From JAHEFX01 sp964614585 (GTDB lineage: Bacteria > Actinomycetota > Acidimicrobiia > Spongiisociales > JAENVV01): 8,558 bases of DNA. The position numbers were made by a program, and so were the translations under genes. The notes beneath the pieces were generated by a model that was not told the origin of the DNA, searched no databases, and was given only the letters and a program-made list of their open reading frames with translations. The DNA is taken from the NCBI GenBank assembly GCA_964614585.1, contig CAZTLW010000103.1, positions 1 to 8,558 on the forward strand. Direction: 5' to 3'. Position 1 is the first letter of the stretch, and each line of letters begins with the position of its first letter. Shown here piece by piece: positions 1-5,510 of the stretch.

Positions 1-1
1 C

Positions 2-1399
2 TTCATCTCCACCCACGGCGCCCGCAAGGGCCTCGCCGACACCGCGCTCCGAACGGCCGACTCCGGCTACCTCACCCGTCGTCTCGTCGACGTCTCCCAG
101 GAGACCATCGTGCGCGAGGACAACTGCGGCACCGACCGCGGCCTCATCGTGCGGGTGCGAGAGAACGGGGAGTCGATCCGCAACCTGCGGTCGCGGATCT
201 ACGGCAGGTACCTCGCCGACGACCTGAAGGTCGACGGCAAGCTGGTGCGCAACGCCGACGGCGACACCCTCAAGGAGGGCACCCAGATCCGCCGCAAGGA
301 GATGCTCGCCATCGCCGGGGCCGAGGAGGTCGAGACGGTGCGGGTCCGCTCCGTGCTCACCTGCGACACCGAGCGGGGCGTCTGCCGCCGCTGCTACGGC
401 ATGTCGCTGGCCACCGGCCGTGAGGTCGAGCTCGGCGAGGCGGTCGGCATCATGGCCGCCCAGTCGATCGGCGAGCCCGGCACCCAGTTGACCATGCGGA
501 CGTTCCACACCGGTGGTGTGGCGGGTGAGGACATCACCCACGGCCTGCCTCGGGTGGTGGAGCTCTTCGAGGCACGCACCCCCAAGGGCCGGGCCACGAT
601 CGCTCCGGTCGGCGGCGCCGTGTCGGTGCTCGACGACGAGGAGGGTCGCCGCATCCTGCTTTCGGGCGAGGACGGTGACCACGAGATCCCGATCACCCGA
701 CGGGCCCGCCTGCGGGTGGCCGACGGCGACGTCGTGGAGCCGGGCGTGCCCCTCACCGAGGGCCCGCTCGACCCCAAGGAGGTCCTGGAGTTCCAGGGCG
801 TCCGGGCCGCCCAGCAGTACCTGGTCGACCAGGTGCAGGAGGTATACCGGAGTCAGGGCGTGGACATCCACGACAAGCACATCGAGATGATCGTGCGCCA
901 GATGCTGCGCCGGGTCCGCGTCGTGCGGCCCAACGACTCCGACTTCCTGCCCAACGAACTGGTCGACGACCAGCGTTTCCGTCAGGCCAACAAGGAGCTC
1001 GTCGGCGACGGCAAGACGCCGGCCGAGGGTCGCCCGGAGCTCATGGGGATCACCAAGGCGTCGCTGGCCACCGAGTCGTGGCTGTCGGCGGCGTCGTTCC
1101 AGGAGACCACCCGGGTGCTCACCGAGGCGGCGATCTCCTCCAAGTCGGACCACATGGTCGGGCTCAAGGAGAACGTCATCATCGGCAAGCTCATCCCCGC
1201 CGGCACCGGCCACGAGCGCTACCAGGTCGTGGAGCCCGAGTTCCCCGAGATGGACGCCGCCACGGCGCTGGCGTTCTTCGGCGAGGACATGGACGCCGCC
1301 ATGGGCGACACGTCGATGCCGTCCGATCCGGCCGAGTGGCTTGCCAGCCTCGGCGCCGGCGACGGCGACGGCGAGTCCGAGGGCGACTCGGAGGAGTAG
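2..1399 (+). CDS. rpoC: DNA-directed RNA polymerase subunit beta' (C-terminal part, 5' end outside window)
   Basis: Largest catalytic subunit of RNA polymerase. The frame is open from base 2, giving 465 residues. It starts in the bridge-helix region (STHGARKGLADTAL, residues 3-16). The second zinc site is complete: Cys42 in REDNCGT, then Cys121, Cys128 and Cys131 in CDTERGVCRRC. The trigger loop follows (QSIGEPGTQLTMRTFHTGG) with Met165, Arg166 and His169 matching the E. coli substrate-contacting Met932, Arg933 and His936. No large SI3-type insertion interrupts the loop, as expected outside Proteobacteria. The conserved C-terminal block SWLSAASFQETTRVLTEAA and GLKENVIIGKLIPAGTG are intact. 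The protein ends in an acidic Asp/Glu/Ser tail. The gene is complete to its TAG stop and is followed by a hairpin terminator, so it appears to be last in its transcription unit. Confidence 0.99.
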   Translation, partial: FISTHGARKGLADTALRTADSGYLTRRLVDVSQETIVREDNCGTDRGLIVRVRENGESIRNLRSRIYGRYLADDLKVDGKLVRNADGDTLKEGTQIRRKEMLAIAGAEEVETVRVRSVLTCDTERGVCRRCYGMSLATGREVELGEAVGIMAAQSIGEPGTQLTMRTFHTGGVAGEDITHGLPRVVELFEARTPKGRATIAPVGGAVSVLDDEEGRRILLSGEDGDHEIPITRRARLRVADGDVVEPGVPLTEGPLDPKEVLEFQGVRAAQQYLVDQVQEVYRSQGVDIHDKHIEMIVRQMLRRVRVVRPNDSDFLPNELVDDQRFRQANKELVGDGKTPAEGRPELMGITKASLATESWLSAASFQETTRVLTEAAISSKSDHMVGLKENVIIGKLIPAGTGHERYQVVEPEFPEMDAATALAFFGEDMDAAMGDTSMPSDPAEWLASLGAGDGDGESEGDSEE

Positions 1400-1438
1400 C
1401 CCCACAGGCACCGACACGCGCAACCGCACCGAGACGGC

Positions 1439-1470
1439 CGAGGGCCCCGGTCAGCCGACCGGGGCCCTCG
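1439..1470 (+). terminator. Intrinsic-type hairpin terminator after rpoC
   Basis: A perfect 13-bp stem (CGAGGGCCCCGGT at 1439-1451, its complement at 1458-1470) encloses a 6-nt loop. It begins 40 bp after the rpoC stop. No real T-tract follows, as is common for high-GC actinobacterial terminators. It most likely ends the rpoBC transcript. Confidence 0.8.
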
Positions 1471-1480
1471 TGCGTCGTGG

Positions 1481-1495
1481 CGAACCCAGGGTTCG
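1481..1495. promoter_or_regulatory. Short palindrome CGAACCC-A-GGGTTCG
   Basis: Perfect 7-bp arms around one central base, 10 bp after the rpoC terminator and 115 bp before the OpgC-like gene. The size and near-zero spacer suit a dimeric repressor site better than a terminator. No other evidence of function is visible. Confidence 0.35.
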
Positions 1496-1518
1496 GTGCA
1501 GGTCGATCCATCGTTCTG

Positions 1519-1555
1519 CGGTGTCTGGACCAGACTGGGTCTGGTCCAGACACCG
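1519..1555. repeat. Perfect 17-bp inverted repeat made of two 13-bp palindromes
   Basis: Arms CGGTGTCTGGACCAGAC (1519-1535) and GTCTGGTCCAGACACCG (1539-1555) flank only TGG. Each arm contains its own palindrome: GTCTGGACCAGAC (1523-1535) and GTCTGGTCCAGAC (1539-1551). These are two copies of GTCTGGWCCAGAC with centres 16 bp apart. The element sits 55 bp before the start of the OpgC-like gene. It could be a double operator for a dimeric regulator of that gene, or a second terminator stem. The nested palindromes favour a protein-binding site, and the absence of a following T-tract agrees. Confidence 0.6.
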
Positions 1556-1610
1556 GAGTTCGGTCGACGCCCGCATCCCGACGTCCGCCAGTCTGGTTGA
1601 CTGCGTTCCC

Positions 1611-3119
1611 GTGACGACGACGGCGGTCGAGACCCCCACCGGTTGGCGCTACCCCGACCTGACCCGACGAGACCTGCGCCTCGACTGGTTGCGGGGGTTC
1701 GCCCTCTTCGCCATGGCGATCAACCACTTCGGCCTCCATCAGTCGTTCCTCCACGAGGTGTCCGGCCGGTCGGAGTTCCTCATCAACGCCGCCGAGGTCT
1801 TCTTCTTCGTGTCGGGGATGACGCTCGGCGTGATCGCCGTCCGGGAGCCCTTGCGTCACTCGGTCAGCCGGCTCCTCCGACGAACCTTCGTCGTCTATTT
1901 GACGGTGCTCGGACTCGCGTTTGGCTTCGCCACGGTCGCGATGGCCACCGATCTCATGTTGTGGGACACGATTCCCGCCTTCACCTTCGCCGGCATGTGG
2001 GACTGGGTCTGGAACGTCCTCACGTTGCGGGAGGCCCCGTTCGGCGCAGACGTGCTCGTGGCCTACGTGGTGTACCTCGGGGTCGCACCCCTGGCCTTGT
2101 GGGCGCTGTCGAATGGTCGGGGTCGCCGGGTCGCCTTGGTGATCCTGGGCGTGTACGCCCTGAGCCAGGTGGCACCCGAGACGGTCGAGGTGCCATTGGC
2201 ATCGTTCCGGGGTCTGGCCGCCAACGCTCCGGTCTTCTTCGGGGGGCTCCTCGTTGGTTGGTACCGGGACGACCTCGCCCGATGGTTTCGGTCGGCGCCC
2301 GACATCATTCGGCGGTTGTCGGTCGCCGCCGATTTGGTGGTCGTGGTGCTCGGCGTCGGACTCGGCTTCGCATACGCGAACGCCTTCGAGTCCGCACCGT
2401 GGCTCGGAGCGATGATCGGCGACGACTTCGGCGTGCGCGAGGCGGCGATGCCGCTGCCGCCCCTGCTGGTCGTCTTCCTCTACCTACGCCTCCTGTGGCT
2501 CGTCATCGACCACGGTTGGAGGCCCTTCGACCGGCTCCTCGGGTGGTTCGTGCTACCGCTCGGGCAGGCCTCGCTCTTCACCTATGCGGGCCACATCGTG
2601 GCGATGGCGATCGTCTGGAATCTGCCGGGCTACACCGAGGACGTCGGACGGTGGGGGGCGACGGCGTGGGTGATCGCCTACCTCGGCCTCCTCTATGGCG
2701 GGGTGCGGTTCCGGGTCTGGGCTCGGGGCCGACTGCTCGCCGACGACGAACGCCGGCGACGGCTCCACCGGTTGCCGGAGGCCGTCGTCGCCGGGCTCTT
2801 CATGATCATGGTGGCGACGGCGGGGCTGGTCGCCGACGACCGTGCAGCGGCCATCGAGGCCGAGGAGGCCGAGGTCATCGCCGTGGCGGCCGCGTGGGTG
2901 GAGCCCCTGGAACGGGCCGACGTGCCCGTCGAGGTCTGGTTCGAGGAGGAGCGGCTGTTCCTCGGCCTGGAGTGGCAGCGACCCGGTGAGATCGGTGAGG
3001 CGCTGGACGGCGGCGACGCGTGGGTCTGGTGGGAGGAGGGTGGATCCTGGGTCGAGGTCGGAGTCGAGGTGGGCGACGATGCCACGCTCGAGCGATGGCG
3101 CCGGTTCTGGGAGCCATGA
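1611..3119 (+). CDS. OpgC-type polytopic membrane acyltransferase-like protein
   Basis: A 502-residue membrane protein. Residues 20-29 (RDLRLDWLRG) followed by His39 in AINHF match the start of the OpgC family, whose founding member succinylates periplasmic glucans. A late membrane segment carries GQASLFTYAGHI (318-329), a typical acyltransferase-family feature with His328. I count about eleven hydrophobic segments, near 27-43, 61-77, 91-112, 147-166, 173-188, 205-217, 238-256, 283-299, 310-335, 350-363 and 390-407. After the last one comes a soluble acidic tail of about 95 residues (408-502), rich in Glu, Val and Trp, that I do not recognise. GTG at 1611 is chosen because the next in-frame Met (residue 35) would cut off the conserved motif; no Shine-Dalgarno is visible. 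Actinobacteria are not known to make OpgC's glucan substrate, so the acceptor here is unknown, perhaps a cell-envelope polysaccharide. Confidence 0.85.
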   Translation: MTTTAVETPTGWRYPDLTRRDLRLDWLRGFALFAMAINHFGLHQSFLHEVSGRSEFLINAAEVFFFVSGMTLGVIAVREPLRHSVSRLLRRTFVVYLTVLGLAFGFATVAMATDLMLWDTIPAFTFAGMWDWVWNVLTLREAPFGADVLVAYVVYLGVAPLALWALSNGRGRRVALVILGVYALSQVAPETVEVPLASFRGLAANAPVFFGGLLVGWYRDDLARWFRSAPDIIRRLSVAADLVVVVLGVGLGFAYANAFESAPWLGAMIGDDFGVREAAMPLPPLLVVFLYLRLLWLVIDHGWRPFDRLLGWFVLPLGQASLFTYAGHIVAMAIVWNLPGYTEDVGRWGATAWVIAYLGLLYGGVRFRVWARGRLLADDERRRRLHRLPEAVVAGLFMIMVATAGLVADDRAAAIEAEEAEVIAVAAAWVEPLERADVPVEVWFEEERLFLGLEWQRPGEIGEALDGGDAWVWWEEGGSWVEVGVEVGDDATLERWRRFWEP

Positions 3120-3167
3120 TCCGCCACTCCCGCCGCCCCCGATGGCAGCGGTCCCGCCTCACCCCCC

Positions 3168-3476
3168 TCAGCAGCCGAGCGAGTCCCGCAGCACCCCGCA
3201 CGCCTCGGCCATGCGGGCGGGCGAGAGGCGCACCACCCGTCGGCGGAAGGACGACCGGGGGAGCGTGTGGAGGTTGTCGAAGTTCACGACACAGGCGGTG
3301 GGGACGCCGTCGTCGGCGGGCGTCAGCTCGAGTTCGGAGACGACGCCGCGGATCACTCGGGTGAGCGTCGCCACGACGACCGAGCCGATCCGGTCGGCGA
3401 CCGGGTCCCGAGTGAGGACGAGGACGGGTCGGTCGCCGCCCGGGGTGGCGGCGAACCAGACCTCACCCCGCTGCAT
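3168..3476 (-). CDS. mazF: MazF/PemK-family mRNA interferase toxin
   Basis: A 102-residue protein of normal MazF size. It opens with MQRGEVWFA, then RPVLVLTRDPV, a beta-rich core (GSVVVATLTR), NFDNLHTLPRSSF and a C-terminal helix (LSPARMAEACGVLRDSL), the usual order in the PemK/MazF fold. Family members are ribosome-independent, sequence-specific RNA endonucleases; the cleavage site cannot be read from sequence. Its start codon lies inside the antitoxin gene (14-bp overlap) with no strong ribosome site, which implies translational coupling. It converges on the OpgC-like gene, with 48 bp between the stops and no clear terminator between them. Confidence 0.92.
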   Translation of the reverse strand: MQRGEVWFAATPGGDRPVLVLTRDPVADRIGSVVVATLTRVIRGVVSELELTPADDGVPTACVVNFDNLHTLPRSSFRRRVVRLSPARMAEACGVLRDSLGC

Positions 3477-3714
3477 CGGCCCAGTCGGACCAGTCCTCAG
3501 CGGGGCCCCAGTCGGCGATGTCGCCCAGCGCCGCCTCCGCCTCGGTCAGCGGCGTCTCGTTCCATGCGTCGACGTCATGCTCGGCCCGCAGGGTGACCAG
3601 ATGTCGTCGCAGGGCCTCGCGGAGGACCTCGGACCGGGCGACGCCCAGCGCCTCCGCCCAGGCCTCGACCTGTTCGGCGAGATCGGCTTCGACCCGAAAG
3701 CTGAGCATTGTCAT
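3463..3714 (-). CDS. Ribbon-helix-helix antitoxin of the MazF pair
   Basis: An 83-residue protein. MLSFRVEADLAEQVEAWAEA forms the N-terminal strand and helix, and GVARSEVLREALRRHL (residues 24-39) the second helix, of a CopG/MetJ-type ribbon-helix-helix DNA-binding domain. The acidic, Trp-rich C-terminus (from about residue 50, with DWSDWADAAG at the end) is the part expected to wrap and neutralise the toxin. It overlaps mazF by 14 bp and lies first in the operon, the normal antitoxin-first order. ATG at 3714 is preferred over the ATG two codons later because a -10 hexamer sits exactly 6 nt before it. By family precedent the toxin-antitoxin complex represses its own promoter. Confidence 0.9.
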   Translation of the reverse strand: MTMLSFRVEADLAEQVEAWAEALGVARSEVLREALRRHLVTLRAEHDVDAWNETPLTEAEAALGDIADWGPAEDWSDWADAAG

Positions 3715-3750
3715 ACGCTGATCATATGTCGTATGACACTACGGGATCAA
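3709..3750 (-). promoter_or_regulatory. Toxin-antitoxin promoter and candidate operator
   Basis: Read on the minus strand, TTGATC (3750-3745) and TATGAT (3726-3721) are separated by 18 nt, a good -35/-10 pair. The -10 ends 6 nt before the antitoxin ATG, so transcription should start at or next to the start codon, giving a leaderless mRNA. Perfect 9-bp arms, TGTCATACG (3709-3717) and CGTATGACA (3730-3738), flank the -10 with a 12-nt spacer. A further CATATG lies between them. The layout fits autorepression by the ribbon-helix-helix antitoxin blocking the -10. The -35 abuts the end of the upstream gene. Confidence 0.7.
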
Positions 3751-3753
3751 TGC

Positions 3754-4803
3754 TCACACCTCGACGCCGGCACGGAACACCCGCCACGGCCGCCAGCCGA
3801 GGGTGCCGAGGTCGTCGAGGCGGTCGGTGTCGACGATGACGAGGTCGCCGACTGCGCCTCGCACGAGGTGGCCGCGTTCGCCCCAGTCCATGGCGATCGC
3901 CGAGCCCCGGGTGGCCGACCAGAGCGCCTCCTCGAGTCGCAGCCCCAGGTCGCGTACGGCCAGCCACATCGAGACGGCCATGGAGGCATTGGCGCCGTAG
4001 TGGGCGGTGCCGCCGCTGCCGAGGCCGACGGACGTCGTCCGCCAGAGCTGGCGCAGCGAACCGCCGGCGAGGGCGCCCGTCGGGAGGGCAACGACCGCCC
4101 GGCGGGTGGCGGCGAGCGCCGCCGTGGAGCGGTCGTCGAATCGCTCGGCGAGGTAGCCCCGTGGGTCGGTTCGCTCCGAAGCCGCCACGGCCGCCACGGC
4201 GTCGGCATCGCCGGTGACCCGCACCCAGTCCACGTCCCGTCCCGGCTCGCCGACCGAGCGGACCGGGCCCCTCGGCAGCGGACCCGCCCAACCGTCGACC
4301 AACAGGCCCACCTCCGCCACGGCGTCGATGGCCGCGGCCAGCGTCCGCTCCACGAGGTGGGGTGGGCAGACGGAGGCGAGGGTGGTGGTGCCCGCCGCCA
4401 GCGCCTCGTGCCACCCCTCGTCGAGGCGGTCGGCGCCGGGAGTCGGGCCGTGGGCGTCGACGAGACCCGGCAGCACGACCCGCTGCCCGCAGGCGACGGT
4501 CGGGAGGTCGCGGAACCGGTCGGGCATCGCCCGCTCGGGGCCCGCCCAGCGGACGAGGCCCTTCTCGACGGCGACGGCGCCGTCGGGGATCTCCCCGAGG
4601 ACGCCTTCGACGAAACGGTCGTTCGTGACGAGCGTGCCAACGTCGGTGAGGAGGACGTCGCCCTCGAACGGTGAGGCGGCCTCGTTGACGCGGGCGCAGA
4701 GGTCGATGCACTCGGCGCAGATCGCCACGCGGCGGGGACCGCGGACGAGATGGGGGACCTCGTCCTCTCCCTTCCCACAGAAACTGCACGAGATCCTGGC
4801 CAT
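3754..4803 (-). CDS. ClpX-type C4 zinc finger fused to a degenerate imidazolonepropionase-like amidohydrolase
   Basis: A 349-residue protein with two parts. Residues 5-40 match the ClpX zinc-binding domain: CSFCGKGEDEV, then GP..VAICAECIDLC, with Cys6, Cys9, Cys29 and Cys32 in CX2C-X19-CX2C spacing. In ClpX this domain dimerises and recruits substrates or adaptors. From about residue 50 the body follows the amidohydrolase/HutI pattern: a beta-sandwich strand set (DGAVAVEKGLVRWAGPE), VVLPGLVDAH, AGTTTLASV, then LEEALWSATRGSA and GDLVIVDTD near the C-terminus. The metal-binding HxH is reduced to His118-Gly-Pro, and the usual late Asp is absent (GLGSGGTAH). The barrel is also short for the family, so hydrolase activity is doubtful. 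ATG at 4803 is chosen because it directly precedes the zinc finger. The gene is divergent from the Asp-rich gene at 4923 and its stop lies 39 bp before the antitoxin start. Confidence 0.8.
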   Translation of the reverse strand: MARISCSFCGKGEDEVPHLVRGPRRVAICAECIDLCARVNEAASPFEGDVLLTDVGTLVTNDRFVEGVLGEIPDGAVAVEKGLVRWAGPERAMPDRFRDLPTVACGQRVVLPGLVDAHGPTPGADRLDEGWHEALAAGTTTLASVCPPHLVERTLAAAIDAVAEVGLLVDGWAGPLPRGPVRSVGEPGRDVDWVRVTGDADAVAAVAASERTDPRGYLAERFDDRSTAALAATRRAVVALPTGALAGGSLRQLWRTTSVGLGSGGTAHYGANASMAVSMWLAVRDLGLRLEEALWSATRGSAIAMDWGERGHLVRGAVGDLVIVDTDRLDDLGTLGWRPWRVFRAGVEV

Positions 4804-4812
4804 TTCCCGCGC

Positions 4813-4818
4813 AGCGTA
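4813..4818 (-). promoter_or_regulatory. Candidate -10 element for the zinc-finger/amidohydrolase gene
   Basis: TACGCT on the minus strand (TAnnnT consensus), 9 nt before the ATG at 4803, predicts a leader of only a few bases. The same hexamer precedes the response regulator gene and the gene at 7547. No convincing -35 is seen; the CCCTTAACCC motif occupies that region. Confidence 0.45.
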
Positions 4819-4828
4819 GGGCCCAGGT

Positions 4829-4858
4829 CCCTTAACCCGCCCTTTGCGGTTGGTTGGG
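4829..4858. promoter_or_regulatory. Candidate response-regulator box in the 4803/4923 divergent region
   Basis: CCCTTAACCC (4829-4838) is followed by TTGGG (4854-4858). TT steps fall at 4832, 4843 and 4854, an exact 11-bp period. The same CCCTTAACCC and TTGGG with the same 22-bp spacing occur at 7494-7523. Direct repeats on an 11-bp grid are typical of OmpR/PhoB-family binding, and such a regulator is encoded at 6749-7435. That this is its site is an inference. Confidence 0.4.
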
Positions 4859-4922
4859 ACGGCCGAGAGGTGGCGTGGGTGACGATGGTCACCGTCGGAT
4901 CCACCACACAAGGAGCCCCCCG

Positions 4923-5456
4923 ATGTCCAGAGCCCTCATGATCGCCCTCGGTTCCCTCGCCGCCGTGGTCGTCGCCACCGTGGCGGCCGTCGCCGTGTCG
5001 TTGGGCGGCGACGACGTCGCCGACGACGCCTCCACTCCGCCCGCCATCGAGGTGACCGACGACTCGACCTCGTCGACGCTGCCCGATGGAGACGACGATG
5101 ACTCGGTGACGTCGTCGACGCTGCCCGATGGGGATGATGACGATGACTCGGTGACGTCGTCGACGCTGCCCGATGGGGATGACGATGACTCGGTGACGTC
5201 GTCGACGCTGCCCGATGGGGATGACGACGATGACGATGACTCGTCGACGTCCACCACGCTGCCCGATGGAGACGACGATGACTCGGTGACGTCGTCGACG
5301 CTGCCCGACGATGACGATGACTCGTCGACGTCCACCACGCTGCCCGACGATGACGACGACGACGACTCGGACGACGATGACGATGACGATGATGATGACG
5401 ACGACGACTCGGACGACGACTCCGATGACGACGACGATTCGGACGACGACGACTGA
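4923..5456 (+). CDS. Exported or membrane-anchored Asp/Ser/Thr-repeat protein
   Basis: A 177-residue protein. Residues 4-27 form one hydrophobic helix (a signal peptide or anchor) after a short MSR start. All that follows is low complexity: seven variable units around (S/T)TLPD(G/D) plus an Asp run and SVTS or SSTS, then a tail of Asp runs broken by single Ser. After the helix there is no Lys, Arg, Cys or aromatic residue, so the exposed part is extremely acidic and surely unfolded. A divalent-cation-binding or cell-surface spacer role is possible but not shown; no enzymatic domain is present. A good ribosome site AAGGAG (4910-4915) lies 7 nt before the ATG, in contrast to the leaderless-looking genes nearby. 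The gene ends at a strong terminator facing the sensor kinase gene. Confidence 0.8.
   Translation: MSRALMIALGSLAAVVVATVAAVAVSLGGDDVADDASTPPAIEVTDDSTSSTLPDGDDDDSVTSSTLPDGDDDDDSVTSSTLPDGDDDDSVTSSTLPDGDDDDDDDSSTSTTLPDGDDDDSVTSSTLPDDDDDSSTSTTLPDDDDDDDSDDDDDDDDDDDDDSDDDSDDDDDSDDDD
5075..5355 (+). repeat. In-frame minisatellite, seven units of 39-51 bp
   Basis: Units start near 5075, 5117, 5162, 5204, 5255, 5297 and 5336, with spacings of 42, 45, 42, 51, 42 and 39 bp, all multiples of three. Length differences come mostly from the number of GAC/GAT codons. Bases 5076-5128 recur exactly at 5256-5308, a 53-bp repeat offset by 180 bp, which suggests recent duplication. A further GAC/GAT tract runs to about 5454. 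Confidence 0.9.
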
Positions 5457-5475
5457 GCGACCCGCCTCCCACGGC

Positions 5476-5506
5476 AACGGGCCCCGGCCGCCGGCCGGGG
5501 CCCGTT
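5476..5506. terminator. Bidirectional hairpin terminator between convergent genes
   Basis: A perfect 14-bp stem (AACGGGCCCCGGCC at 5476-5489, its complement at 5493-5506) has a 3-nt GCC loop. It sits between the stop of the Asp-rich gene (5456) and that of the sensor kinase (5511), so it can serve both strands. Like the rpoC terminator it has GGGCCCCGG in the stem and no long T-tract. Confidence 0.85.
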
Positions 5507-5510
5507 CGCG

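Noticed and set aside
1597..1602. TTGACT as a -35 for the OpgC-like gene
   Set aside because: A matching -10 would fall inside the coding sequence, and none is seen at 16-18 nt; the true promoter is more likely upstream near the palindromes.
3120..3167. Terminator between the convergent OpgC-like and mazF genes
   Set aside because: I found no stem of useful length in these 48 bp.
2842..4674. Long plus-strand open frame opposite the toxin-antitoxin pair and the zinc-finger/amidohydrolase gene
   Set aside because: Its translation is Arg/Pro/Gly-rich with no recognisable motif, and the minus strand encodes three recognisable proteins over the same bases. High-GC sequence leaves such antisense frames open.
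4878..4893. Small hairpin GGTGAC-GATG-GTCACC upstream of the Asp-rich gene
   Set aside because: Only 6-bp arms; such short stems are frequent by chance in high-GC DNA and nothing links it to control of the gene.
5075..5355. Possible CRISPR array
   Set aside because: The repeats are in-frame codon repeats with no unique spacers of constant length and no cas genes nearby.
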